64,000 bases of DNA, from contig CM046852.1 of the NCBI GenBank assembly GCA_025618425.1, positions 2,011,630-2,075,629 of the forward strand, in the 5' to 3' direction. Both the position numbers and the translations under genes were made by a program. Position 1 is the first letter of the stretch. Each line of letters starts with the position of its first letter. The DNA is from Heliocidaris tuberculata. Its lineage: Eukaryota > Echinodermata > Echinoidea > Camarodonta > Echinometridae. The notes beneath the pieces are model-generated. The model was not told the DNA's origin. It did not search any database and saw nothing but the letters and a program-made list of their open reading frames with translations. This document shows positions 36,330-48,705 of the stretch, in pieces.

Positions 36330-36640
36330 TCATGGAGAAAACCGTTAGATTTTTATGAAATTAATTGTCTCTTCCCGTTAATACAATTCAGCGATGGTGG
36401 CGTGTCGCAATTATCGCATGCAAATGATGTAAATAATAACACGTTGCAATTGCTATGCGTGCGTGCATATGGCACATAACCTGAGCTGTATATATAGCGT
36501 ATATAGCGTGTGAATGTAATGCATGCACGAAAAGCACGTCAAAATGGCGCGCCTGTTTTGGACGGAATCACATGAGTAATCACCAGCCAATCACATGCCA
36601 GATCGGACGAGCACTGCTGTAGTCTTATACCATCTAGCGA
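36330..36640 (-). promoter_or_regulatory. Probable WEE1 promoter region
   Basis: This is the sequence upstream of the WEE1 start codon. It has locally raised CG content (ATGGCGCGCC at 36544-36553) and a CCAAT box at 36587-36591. GGCGCG loosely resembles an E2F core, which would suit a cell-cycle gene. No TATA box is evident. The transcription start is unknown. Confidence 0.4.
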
Positions 36641-37380
36641 TGTTTTGTTGTATGTCATACAGAATCAATAAAAGACTTTTCGGCTAAGACATTGTATCTT
36701 AGGAGACAATGAAAACAGTGCTTGGTAGTCGTTTGGAAGGATGTGTCATGCCCTTATATGGGAACAACAAGTCTTTATTATGCTACCTAAATCAGCAGGA
36801 TTAGTCACTCATTCAAAAACACATAGAAATTTAATAGGGCTACTGAAACGCCCTTTCAAGAGTTCGCCGTCATCTTCGTGTGAGCACTTAGCTTCGGCTC
36901 GTACATTTTTGTTCTTTTTGTGTCGGCTTTCTAGAAGACTTCTTACCTTCCTAGCTTCTTTGTTTCTTACTTTGATTTACCAGCCCAATCCTCTTCAAAA
37001 GATAGTACAATATTTCCTGTCGGGCCTACATGTATGAAACTGGGATGACTTCAATTAAACAAAAACAAAACAAAAATCAATTCTCAGATTTTGATTAGCA
37101 GTCTACACGATAAAATGCTGTAATTCATTTCTAAGCTGAACTAAGATGTGAATCATCTTACAACAATTTTCAAACGCACATTAATTATTGAAATAGGAAA
37201 ACGGGGAGAATGTAATAACAAATTAAAGAGTTTTAACATTTATTTTCCAGGAGAGATGTAGACACTTTGAAGTTCCCTCTTTTTAATATAATAATTTGAA
37301 AATGATCTCAGTGCTTTACCACTGAGGTAAAAAAAAAAAAAATGCTGTCAGAAAATCGAATTCATCCGTTCTCCCCGTTT
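36641..37380. other. Intergenic, no gene seen
   Basis: No recognisable gene. The plus-strand 98-aa frame at 36741-37037 has no family resemblance. Confidence 0.4.
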
Positions 37381-37384
37381 ACGT

Positions 37385-37850
37385 CGTGAACCAGCAAACA
37401 CGATTGAGAAAATTGAATTTCTTGAAGTGTAAATCAGATCATAATGTGCGGGGTTCGATTCCCTGCCACGCCACAAATGTCCTTTGGTAAGACTTTAATC
37501 TACACTGTAAAAAAAATATCTGTAATTTTACAGCAAATCTGGTGTCAGCAGAGTCGCCATAACTTCTGATGTAAAAATACAGATTAGTTGTTATTTTTTC
37601 CTATGACACTGATGTACAAATAACATCAGATTAGCTGTTATGGGTAAATACAGAACTAATCTGTATTTTTTCCCTGTAAAAATACAGATATTTTTTACAG
37701 TGTACGTAATTATGCCATACCCAGGAGAAGTAAACGGGTCTCCGGTAGGAATACATTCCTGAATGCTTGAGCGACTTATCATGGTCGCTGGGCTAAAGCC
37801 GGGGTAATGATTGAGGGTCCTCAGGGAGAACAGTATATAATACATATACT
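37385..37850 (+). mobile_element. tRNA-type SINE split by a MITE
   Basis: GGGGTTCGATTCCCTGCC (B box) and TCCTTTGGTAAGACTTTAAT precede the MITE at 37503-37702. After it the body resumes with TAATTATGCCATACCCAGG and GGGCTAAAGCCGGGGTAATG. It belongs to the same superfamily as the SINE at 24387. The A box is not clearly visible. Confidence 0.6.
37503..37702. mobile_element. MITE (CACTGTAAAAAA ends, TA flanks)
   Basis: CACTGTAAAAAAAATATCTG and CAGATATTTTTTACAGTG form TIRs with TA on both sides (37501-2, 37703-4). Internally AACATCAGATTAGCTGTTAT pairs with upstream sequence. It is inserted into a SINE, which makes it the younger of the two. Confidence 0.9.
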
Positions 37851-37885
37851 GATGAGTGATGAGACTACCCTGGGTAACCAAGACA

Positions 37886-38190
37886 TAGTAGTAGTAGTAC
37901 TATTACTACTACTACTACTACTACTACTAGTACACTGTTAAAAATCCCGGGTCAGATTGACCCGGAAATCAGTCCGTTGGGGCCACACTCCGTTCCGGGT
38001 AAAAAATGACCCGGAATAAGGTCCGATGTGACACAGAAAGGACCAGATCTGACCCAGAAATGGTCACATCGGACCTTATTCCGGGTCATTTTTGACCCGG
38101 AACGGAGTGTGGCCCCAACGGACTGATTTACGGATCAAATCTGACCCGGGATTTTTTAGAGTGTAGTAGTAGTAGTAGTAGTAGTAGTAA

Positions 38191-38222
<32 letters not shown>

Positions 38223-38223
38223 A

Positions 38224-38267
<44 letters not shown>

Positions 38268-38295
38268 ATAGTAGTAGTAGTAGTAGTAGTAGTAA

Positions 38296-38327
<32 letters not shown>

Positions 38328-38388
38328 ATAGTAGTAGTAATAGTAGTAGTAGTAGTAGTAGTAGTAGTATAGTAGTAAGTAGTAGTAA

Positions 38389-38435
<47 letters not shown>

Positions 38436-38438
38436 ATA

Positions 38439-38480
<42 letters not shown>

Positions 38481-38525
38481 ATAGTAGTAGTAGTAGTAGT
38501 AGTAGTAGTAATAGTAGTAGCAGTA
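37886..38525. repeat. (TAG)n / (CTA)n microsatellite
   Basis: AGTAGTAGT switches to ACTACTACT at 37886-37930 and continues as (TAG)n at 38163-38523, with scattered AAT variants. The poly-threonine frame on the minus strand is an artefact. Confidence 0.97.
37933..38163. mobile_element. Palindromic MITE 'CCCGGGTC', copy 1
   Basis: The ends CACTGTTAAAAATCCCGGGT and ACCCGGGATTTTTTAGAGTG lie between TA dinucleotides in the (TAG)n tract. The arms pair almost completely (CCGTTGGGGCCACACTCCGT with its complement). It is nearly identical to 49715-49940. Confidence 0.93.
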
Positions 38526-38529
38526 ATCA

Positions 38530-39598
38530 TCATACCTTGGAAGTGGGCTTAAAGTTATACAAAACTTATTTGCCCCTCTGCAACCATAAAGATGAATTAT
38601 GTTCTATATTATAGGCTCTGTGCAGCTGTAGAAGAACATGGACAGTTGAAAACTTCATTGGGGTCAAATTTGTCCTTCCTGGATGCCCAAAATTTCTTCA
38701 GGTTTGACTTAAATATGTTCAGTGATGAGCTCCCTACTACATGAGATGGTAAATTATTCCATTCTCATATCACTCTTTGAGAAAAGGAGGATTGCCTCAA
38801 CTTTGACTTTACATGCTTCTTCAATATCTTAAATTGATGTCCTCTTGTTCGGCTACCAAATGAAAAGTCAAGGAAGTCAGTTGGTTGGAGATCATCTATT
38901 CCCTGTACAATTTTGTAGATTTGTATCAAATCAGTTCTATGCCGTCTATAGGCCAGTGAAGGCAACTTTAGTTGTTCAAGCCGTAATCTGTATTGCAGAT
39001 GTCGAAGGGGATAAAGAAGTCTAGTTGCTCGACGTTGAACTTTTTCTAATTTCACAATATCTTTCCTCAAGTATGGATGCCACACAGGTGAACAGTACTC
39101 TAGTGACGGTCTGACTGTTGACTTGTAATTATTAAACGTACATGGAACTGTTGACTTGGAATTATTAAACGCACATTTACTTGCGATTTGCAGCAGAACA
39201 GACAGTGTCAACGTGATGAGAAAAAGACATATCTGTTATCGAATATAACTCCGAGATCCTTTTCGTTACTTGCTTGTGGAACACATTCTGTTCTCATCAC
39301 TCATAAAATAGTCATAGCAAGGATTATTTCTTCCATAATGGAGAACTTTACATTTCTCTTGATTGAAGGGAAGTTGCCATGTGTTGGACCAAGTTGAAAG
39401 TCTTGTCAGTTCTGCTTGCAGATTCCTTCTATCATTTTCATTTTGGACTTGTGAATAAAGCTTAGTATCATCTGCAAAAAGCTTGACTGAACAGTTTCTG
39501 TTTTGAATGGTGTCCGGCAAATCATTAATGTACATCAGGAAAAGAGTCGGGCCCAAAACGCTGCCCTGCGGGACACCGCTTGTTACAATGGATTTCGT
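38530..39598 (-). mobile_element. 5'-truncated CR1/jockey-like LINE fragment in (TAG)n
   Basis: The minus strand starts inside the reverse transcriptase, with GVPQGSVLGPTLF at its left edge. It continues with the catalytic FADDTKLYS and NQEKCKVLHYGR (39556-39266), then shifts frame to LEYCSPVWHPYLRKDI, LEKVQRRATRLL (39211-38765). Both edges are (TAG)n. The frameshift makes it inactive. Confidence 0.85.
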
Positions 39599-39670
39599 AG
39601 AGGTAGTAATAGTAGTAGCAGCAGCAGTAGTAATAATAGTAGTAATAGTAGTAATAGTAGTAGTAGTAGC

Positions 39671-39708
<38 letters not shown>

Positions 39709-39715
39709 AAGTAGT
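39599..39715. repeat. (TAG)n microsatellite, second block
   Basis: TAG/CAG/TAA triplets that continue on the far side of the LINE fragment. Confidence 0.95.
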
Positions 39716-39719
39716 ATTT

Positions 39720-40640
39720 CTAGCACTATATATTCACATGTTCTGTGTTAATGGGTACATGATTAGGCTGGTGTATAGCATTATTAAGTCTGATTAATAT
39801 TTGAAGGAAAAAAAAAGCGATATAAACATAACAAAACTACAAAACAAAAGTAAGATAAAGTTTATTGCAGTTATGTTGTAAATAGTTTTTAATTAAGAAT
39901 ATAGAAGGAAAAAATGCCCTGTAAAATCTTTAAATGTATTGTAAACATGAGTATTGTATTGTTAATTGCACGTATTGGGATGATACTATTGTGATGTCAT
40001 AAAGGGCCGCTCACGAAGCTCACCCGACATGTGATATTCTGTTCAGCTTATTGTGACGTCATAAAGGCTTTACGCGCTTCTGCTTAATGCAATGGTACAC
40101 GCCAAATCCCCCCCCCCCCCCAATGCAATGTAAACAAACGCGCAGTGCATGGTGGGAATACAGCTACTGAGCTGAGCATGCATGAGTCGAGTGGACAGAA
40201 TAATTAGCTCTGATTAGCAAGTGTTTTAGAAAAACTGCGAATTAACTGTTCCGACTTTAAGTATTTTGATTGTGTTTGCCGTTTTTGCGTAGGTATTAAC
40301 AAAAGTAACGTAGCCATATTTTTACCTCATCCATCATACGGGGACATTTTCGCAAGGAGGCGGATGCCTTGCCCGAATAATACAGTTTCTTATCAAAGTT
40401 TTTTTTTTTTTTTCGAGCGAGCAACTTCTCCACACTTTCTCGTGGAATAGTACAGAAATAGTCGTATTTGGGCGCCTCGCTGCCCAAAATTAACATTAAT
40501 GTGAGGTGGTGGTTCTCCGAATATACTATACATCAAAACTTTAAAGTCATGGGGAGGCTTTTTCCACTCCAGGTCTTAATGTTCTCTTCCAAGTTTGTTC
40601 TCGGCTTCCCTCTTGGTCTAGTACCTTCTACTATCCCTTC
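39720..40640. other. Intergenic, no gene seen
   Basis: No gene recognised. The run of C at 40109 and the T-run at 40400 are simple sequence. CGAGCGAGCAACTT at about 40416 is a stray copy of the motif in the adjacent array. Confidence 0.4.
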
Positions 40641-40643
40641 CAA

Positions 40644-43183
40644 CAGGCCCGTCGGAAGGAATTTTAAAGTGGTACCGTTTCAGTGGAGGTCTGGGGGTGA
40701 AACCCCAAGCGGGGTTCGAAGGGACAGAACCCCTCGTGTCGGTGTAAAGGAACATTTTGAATGGGGGGGGGGGGGGTGACACCATATTTGCCGACAATAA
40801 TGCTGCACCCTAACCCTCCCCCTAATAATAAGACAAGAAAATTACAGATGTAGAGATCTTGATCATACAGGGCCATTTTCGGAAGGAGGGGCTGACGCCT
40901 TTTGCCCGAATATCAACTTTTCGATTTCAAAATGTTTGCGAGCGAGCAAAGCGAGCGAGCAAATTTAAAAAAAAAAACTTTTCTTAGAGAAAATGTACAG
41001 AAGTTACTGACAGGTACATACAAAAGTTACATAGCTATCTCGGAACCTCGGTGCCCAAATATGTGAATATTCTTTCTCCTCGCTGCCCGAATATGAAGTG
41101 GTGGTTGCCCGAATATCGGAACTTTCAAAATCCTCGGGGGAGGGGGCTGCAGCCCATTTCCAAAGGGGGACGCCTTTTGCCCTATATCAACTTTTAATTT
41201 TCTGAATTTTTGCGAGCGAGCGAGCGTAGAGCAAATGTACAGAAGTTACATAATTATCTTGAAACCTCGCTGCCCAAATATGTGGATATTCTGGCACCTC
41301 ACTTTGCTGCCCGAATATGAAGTGTTGGTTGCCCGAATACGGGAATTTTGCCGAAGGGAGAAGCCTTTTGCCCGAATATCAACTTTTCAGTTTCTAAATT
41401 TTTGCGAGCGAGCGAAGCGAGCGAGCAATTTTTTAAAGTTTTCGTAGTGAAATGTACAGAATTTACCTTCAGAAGTTATAATTATCTGGGAACCTTGCTG
41501 CCCAAATATGTGGATATTCTTTCTCCTCGCTGCCCGAATATGAAGTGGTGGTTGCCCGAATATCGTAACTTTGCCGAAGGGGGACGCCTTTTGCCCGAAT
41601 ATTAACTTTTCAGTTTCTTAATTTTTGCGAGTGAGCGAAGCGAGCGAGCAATTTTTGTAAGTTTTCGTAGTGAAAATGTACAGAATTTACCTTCAGAAGT
41701 TATAATTATCTGGGAACCTTGCTGCCCAAATATGTGGATATTCTTTCTCCTCGCTGCCCGAATATGAAGTGGTGGTTGCCCGAATATCGTAACTTTGCCG
41801 AAGGGGGACGCCTTTTGCCCGAATATTAACTTTTCAGTTTCTTAATTTTTGCGAGTGAGCGAAGCGAGCGAGCAATTTTTGTAAGTTTTCGTAGTGAAAA
41901 TGTACAGAAGTTACATTCAGAGGTTACATTATTATCTGGGAATCTCGCACCTCATTTTGCTGCCCGAATATGAAGTGGTGGTTGCCCGAATATCGTAACT
42001 TTGCCGAAGGGGGACGCCTTTTGCCCGAATATCGACTTTTCAGTTTCTTAATTTTTGCGAGTGAGCGAAGCGAGCGAGCAATTTTTTAAAGTTTTCGTAG
42101 TGAAATGTACAGAATTTACCTTCAGAAGTTATAATTATCTGGGAACCTTGCTGCCCAAATATGTGGATATTCTTTCTCCTCGCTGCCCGAATATGAAGTG
42201 GTGGTTGCCCGAATATCGTAACTTTGCCGAAGGGGGACGCCTTTTGCCCGAATATCAACTTTTCAGTTTCTTAATTTTTGCGAGTGAGCGAAGCGAGCGA
42301 GCAATTTTTGTAAGTTTTCGTAGTGAAAATGTACAGAAGTTACATTCAGAGGTTACATTATTATCTGGGAATCTCGCACCTCATTTTGCTGCCCGAATAT
42401 GAAGTGGTGGTTGCCCGAATATCGTAACTTTGCCGAAGGGGGACGCCTTTTGCCCGAATATCAACTTTCCAGTTTCTTAATTTTTGCGAGTGAGCGAAGC
42501 GAGCGAGCAATTTTTGTAAGTTTTCGTAGTGAAAATGTACAGAAGTTACATTCAGAGGTTACATTATTATCTGGGAATCTCGCACCTCATTTTGCTGCCC
42601 GAATATGAAGTGGTGGTTGCTCGAATATCGGAACTTTGAAAATCCTCGGGGGGGGGGGGGGGGGGGAGCTGCATCCTATTGCCGAAGGGGGACGCCTTTT
42701 GCCCACATATTAACTTTCCAGGGAAGCGAGCGAGCGAGCAAAAAAAAATTGTCATATTTGTCCTTCTTTTTCTTTCTTCCCCTTTTCCTTTCCTTCTTTA
42801 TCACTTTCTCATATTATTTTAAAGATTTGCGATTGGATGAACAATTTCTGTGGCATATATACTGGTCTTCAGTTTATGTGATAATGCGTTTCATAATAAA
42901 TTGAAAAAGTGCAAAGTCACTTCGATGTGCGTGTTCTTCCATTAAGCTAGTGATAAGCCTACGATCAGCCTATAATCATGACAATTATCACACTCCCACC
43001 TTCTCTCTTCTTTTCTCTTTTCTTTTTCTTCTCCCCCCCCCCTCTCTCTCTCTCTCTCTCTCCTTTTTACTTCTCTTTTCTTCTCCCTCTCCATCTTCTT
43101 TTTTTTTTCTTTTTTCTTTTTTTTAAAGGCTAAAAAGTGGTACGGTCAATTCCGTACCATCCGTAGCGGCTCCGACGGGCCTG
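40644..43183. mobile_element. hAT-like non-autonomous element with internal satellite
   Basis: The inverted ends are CAGGCCCGTCGGAAGG and, on the other strand, CAGGCCCGTCGGAGCC. The octamer CCTTCCAA lies directly outside both ends (40636-40643 and 43184-43191), an exact 8-bp target duplication as made by hAT transposases. The interior is the tandem array listed separately plus pyrimidine-rich sequence. There is no transposase. Confidence 0.88.
40860..42760. repeat. Tandem array of GCGAGCGAGC / GCCCGAATAT units
   Basis: Units of roughly 200-250 bp contain GAGCGAAGCGAGCGAGCAAT, TTTTCGTAGTGAAAATGTAC, TGCCCGAATATGAAGTGGTG and GAAGGGGGACGCCTTTTGCC. Copies at 41580-42560 are nearly identical; those at the 5' edge are more diverged. 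Frames rich in Ser-Glu-Arg and Ala arise only because GAGCGA repeats. Confidence 0.95.
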
Positions 43184-43727
43184 CCTTCCAACATATATTT
43201 GACGAGACTCTAATGTCTTTTAATGGGCTGAGTATTTTGTCTTTCTTTTCTAAACTATAGTCCTTTCAGGGTAGGTTGCCATGTGCAATATTTCTTTGTT
43301 AGTTTTCATCTGTCTCCATGATATTCTCATCATTCTCCTATATACCCACATTTCAAAATCTAATTTTTACACGATGATATTTACAAGTTCTCTTGCAACA
43401 CACTTTCATTTTACATCATAAATTGAGATGTTGGTTGCCTGCAAGCGAGCAGTGTATTCGAATTCATATCTTATCTAAAACGAGAACTGAAGTCAGAGTT
43501 CAAAGTCCCCGAACGATAAAAATGTCCATGATATCTAAGCATGCACAATCATGAATTATTATTTTTTTGCTGTGTCATGTGCACGGACTTCCTTTCTCTC
43601 TAATAACCCTCCCACATCTCTCTCCCCCCTCTCTCTCTCTCCCTCTCTCTCTCTCCCCTCTCTCTCATTCTCTCCTGCCCCTGTCTCTTAATATCGTCTT
43701 CCTTTCTTCACCCTCTCCCTTTTTCGA

Positions 43728-43758
<31 letters not shown>

Positions 43759-43850
43759 TTTCTGTGTAGCTAGCTAGCTCCTCTCCCTCTCTTTCCTCTT
43801 CTCGATCACTCTTTTCACTGTCGACCCCCCCCCCCCTCTCTCTTTGTCCC
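43018..43850. repeat. Pyrimidine-rich simple repeats
   Basis: (CT)n blocks at 43035-43062, 43618-43676 and 43728-43756, with C-runs. No gene. Confidence 0.85.
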
Positions 43851-43859
43851 ACTCATATA

Positions 43860-44641
43860 TCTGTTGATGATAATCCCAAATTGTGGATTGTAATTAAATC
43901 AAATGATTTGATTTGATTTATCTCTACACCCGTCTGGTTCACCCCCCCCCCCCCCCCCCCCCTTTGCCGGCCGGCCTTCTTCACGACGCGTTTCCAGTGA
44001 TAAAAGCAAGCATACTGGCTTTACTGTAAATGTAATTCTGGGTGATACTCGGTCATCTTGTTTACATAATGATATGCTGCAGTCGTTCAGCAATTGCGTT
44101 ACATGACAACAGAGGTGGATACTGGGTCATAATTAGTGTATGATTAACCATGTTAACCCTCTTACATGCTTACACTAATATGAAACCACGAACCAACGTT
44201 CAACTTTTGCACAATGAGTTGCGTACACCGACCAATTTGATTTTCAAGCAATCAGAATCTCGAATTTATGACTTGCATTTATAATATCTCTATAAAGAGT
44301 TCTGTCCTCATTTCTCTGTCTGTCCCTGAACCTTGGTACACACAGGGAGAACTCCCATCTCCCTGCTACACCAGACCTGGCCTGCATACCCGACAAAGAT
44401 ATTCTAATTTGGAGTTTCAGAGCATTAATCTTGTGACAAGACTAGGCCTTGAGGAAGCTCCCGGTCCCCGGCCCCCTTCACTGCTCGGCGTCTTATGAAT
44501 ACAGATAGGCCTATCATTATCATAATTCATATCATTTTACTGACTCGACCTACTTTCCCAAGCATAGAGAGCGGGAAGAGTTTGCTGCGGGGACACCAGA
44601 AGTAACAGCATTAGCATTTTAACCCGAGTATATTCATAATT
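43860..44641 (+). promoter_or_regulatory. Upstream region of DHDH gene 1
   Basis: Intergenic sequence before the DHDH start codon, with a C-run at 43941-43963. No TATA or clear factor site could be assigned. The true promoter is probably in the last 200 bp, where AGAGCGGGAAGAGTTTGCTG lies. Confidence 0.3.
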
Positions 44642-44908
44642 ATGGCGTCGCCTCTACGCTGGGGGATCTGTACAGGAGGCGAAATCTCGCACGACTTCGT
44701 TGCCAGTTTACAAGGTCACTCCGACACCCATCCCGTGGTCGCGATCGCAACACGTTCGTTGGAGAAATCGCTGAAGTTTGCGACCAAATTCAAGATTCCC
44801 ACGGCCTACGGTAGCTATGAAGAGCTAGCTCGTGATCAAAATGTTGGTAAGTAAATTTTGTTTCATTCATGCAGGTGTCCAGCTGGTTAAGTGACAGTTG
44901 TCAATGGT

Positions 44909-44960
<52 letters not shown>

Positions 44961-47900
44961 CCGATCTTCATAGAAGGTTTAAAGGGATTCGGTAACTTTG
45001 TGGAGGCTTGATTTAATAAATTGTTTTTTGATATCTGTCTTGTATAGTGATGTTCAGAAGGATAAATAAATAGCCAGGCATAGAAAGGTATTCAAATAAT
45101 GATATTGTTAAGATATCTATGACTGAATACTCCCATTTACGAAAGCGTATGACCATACGCTTTAGTCTATAACACTGAGTCTATGGGGGAAAATTAGTCT
45201 GGCATTTCCGGTCACTTGCATATGTTTACTTTTGTGAAACACATGATGATTTTGAAGTGCTTTTTTCCCCTGGGCTTCATTTGTACACCATATTGCATAC
45301 ACTGATAGCATGTAAGGCCAGGCAGCTCAGATTTTATCAAGCGTCTACAAAGTTACCAAAATCACTTTAAATACAGAATGGACAAGCTCACTGACTGGCA
45401 ATGATTAGGGCAAAATGGCATAGTGTCCGGCATCGTATTCTCTCAATTTTTGTTTTTCCACGTCATTCGACCGGGGGAGGGGACGCATGCACGTGCCACA
45501 TGCGGCCCCCGTAAATTTCATAATTATTATCCATCATCTCCTTCGATCCCGAGTGATGGAAGACCCATTCCCTATGTTTCCCCTTTAAATTACTATATTA
45601 TCTAAGATCAGTGTAACTTGCCAATTCATTCATAAGTGAAGATTCTGTTTACATTATTTATTAATCAAAAAGTTGAGAATTATGTCGGCGTCTGATCCCA
45701 CCATAATACTTAATGATCAGTTTGCCTCAGTCTTCACCCGTGAGGATGCATCACATTTACCAGACCTCGGAGAAAGCCCATACCCATCAGTTCCTGCCTT
45801 TGTTATTGACAGCGAAGGGGTTAGGAAACTTCTTGCCAACCTCAAACCCCACACAGCCTGTGGCCCTGACAACCTGCCTGCGTACCTGCTGAAAGAAGTT
45901 TCAAGTGAGCTAGCTCCAGTTCTTTCCCTCCTATTCAATGCCTCACTCAAACAGGGAAGAATTCCTCATGAATGGAAAGTAGCCAACGTGGTCCCCATTT
46001 TTAAGAAGGGTGACAAGCACAGAGCGGAGAACTACAGACCCATCTCCCTAACTTCTATCATCTGTAAGATCGCAGAGCACATCATACACAGCCAAATCAT
46101 GCATCATCTGGACACACATAACCTCCTAACAGACTGTCAATTTGGCTTTAGAAAGAGACGATCTTGTGAGTCACAGCTTCTTGTAACGGTAAATGACCTT
46201 GCGACAGGACTCAGAGATAAGCAACAGATTGATGCCATTCTCCTTGATTTTTCAAAGGCCTTCGATCGGGTACCCCATGAGCGTCTTCTTCTTAAACTGA
46301 AGCACTATGGAGTCAGAGATCAACTACTCTCATGGATTCGGGATTTCCTCCAAGGGCGAACCCAGCAAGTCCTACTTGAGGGGAAGAAGAGCAACATCAC
46401 CAACGTCACATCGGGAGTACCTCAGGGCACTGTTTTAGGTCCCCTTCTGTTCTTGATTTTCATCAACGACCTCCCCGATTGTGTCTCCTCATCCATTCGA
46501 CTCTATGCTGATGATGCCCTCCTATACAGAACAATTAATTCCAATGATGACATTGAGTCCTTACATAGGGATCTCGCAAATGTTCAGGAATGGGAGAGGA
46601 AATGGCTCATGTCCTTTAATGTCGACAAATGTGAGGTGCTGAGGATTTCAAACAAGAGAAAGCCTATCATCGGAGCATTCCCTTATTCCATCCATAGGAC
46701 CGCCCTCCGTACGCTTGATGAAGCAAAGTACCTCGGAGTCATCCTCCACCGAAACCTCAGCTGGAAACCTCATGTTCACTCCATCTGTAAGAAGAGTAAC
46801 AGCACACTTGGCTTCCTTCAACGCAATCTGAGGAAATGCCCTGCTAGCATAAAGGAGCAAGCATATAAGACCTATGTCCGCCCAATTGTTGAGTACTCTT
46901 CTTCAGTTTGGGACCCTCATACTAAAGAGCTAACCTCCAAGATCGAAATGGTCCAGCGGCGTGCAGCCAGATTTGTGAAGGCTGACTACAACCAACAGAG
47001 CAGTGTCACACAAATGCTGAAAGATCTACAGTGGCAAACTCTCCATGAACGACGAGCCCACAGCAAGGTCATCATGCTGTATAAAATTGTCAATGGACTA
47101 ATTGCCATTCCAGCTGCGCCGCCTTTCTTGTACCCTTCTTCCGACTCAACCAGAGGACATCACCTACAATTCAAACAACAACACTGCAGAATCCTTTCCT
47201 ACCAGTACAGCTTCTTCCCCAGCGCTATCTGCTTGTGGAATGTCCTGCCTGCAACAGTGGTTTCGGCTCCGTCTACTGAATCTTTCCGGAGCCGTCTTGT
47301 ACCACTCACCCTCCGTTAGCTCTCCAGTTGAGACGCATCTTTTTACTCGCACAGTAGCCTAGTTCTTTTTCACTGCACTCAATGTCATGTGTTCTTGTGA
47401 TTGCGGCCTCAACAATCAAGTACGACTATACTCTGCAAAGAGGACTGTACTCAACGGAAGAAGAAGAAGAAGTAATAGCCTATTAATCACTGCAAATGTG
47501 AGAAAATATGCGTTTTGTTCGAATACGTCAATAATTAAAGGCATTGATTAACTTTGCCCAGGATTGAAAAAAAAAATCACTGTTCCAGCTAATGCTGTAA
47601 TCATAATTGCAAACCTTTAGCTCAGACAGGAATCGCCTGAGTTTTGTAAGCTGATCGGTCGTTTATATATCAAGATATTTACGATTGAACATTGATGTTG
47701 GGATAGAGTACCACCGAACCCTGAAGAACTCTTACAGTTGGCATACCTCGCTCTATCACAGAATACCGTACGGGCTGGAAAGCCGCTCTGAAATCGCCAA
47801 GCGCTGGTGCTTGGTTTTTGTGACTGCAGCGCAGCGAAGAAGCCGAGCGACTTGCGCTAGCGATTGATCGCGTTTTTCTCTTTTTCAGGATAGTAAACGG

Positions 47901-48668
47901 GTTCCATTTTCTCTCATACTTTCACATATCCTTAATTATATATGTAGTTAGAGGACTGCACACAATTCACTGGCATTTGAGCCGATTTTACAATTTTTCA
48001 CAAAGTTAATAAATAAGTAAATGAATCTGGGTAAAGAGACAACCCAATTTTCTTTCTTTCGATTTATATAGATTGAGAATATAAGGGATAATCAGTGGCG
48101 GATCAAGGATTCTCTGGCCGTAGGGGGGGGGGGGGGGTTATACCTCGAAAATTGCCCTCCTTTATGATATAATATGATGCCACCACTTCTATTTGAACAA
48201 TCAAATTGAAGAGAAGCTCTTGAATCAATGCAAGGGTATTGATTTCCATCACTTTTTTCTTCTATTTGGCAGACATAGTCTACATTGGTGCTATTAATAC
48301 AGAACATCCCAGACTGAGCAAGTTGTTTCTCAACCACAAGAAAAATGTTTTATGTGAAAAACCGCTGGCACTCACTCTACGAGAAACTCAGGATATCTTG
48401 AAGATAGCCAAGGAAAATGATGTGTTCTTCATGGAAGTAAGTGCCTTTCAGCTATTAATTCCTCGATCTTCATTTCATGATGGAATGAACATTCATTCCA
48501 CTCTTTCTTTTTTTCCCCCTTTTTTATGTTGTTGTTGTTTTTTGTTTTTTGTGTTTTTTGTTCATACTCTAATTCTTTCAAACTCATTTAATATTTGAGT
48601 GTAGATAATATTGTTATGGATCCAATGAGGTTATTGATATCTCTTCTGTGTGTTTTTTTTTGTAAACC

Positions 48669-48705
<37 letters not shown>

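Noticed and set aside
38156..38533. 125-codon threonine-rich reading frame on the minus strand
   Set aside because: It is a translation of the (TAG)n microsatellite; there is no complexity beyond the triplet.
41348..42608. Overlapping frames rich in Ser-Glu-Arg-Ala, suggesting a repeat protein
   Set aside because: They come from the GAGCGAGCGAAGCGAGC satellite, shift frame between units, and end at repeat-unit stops.
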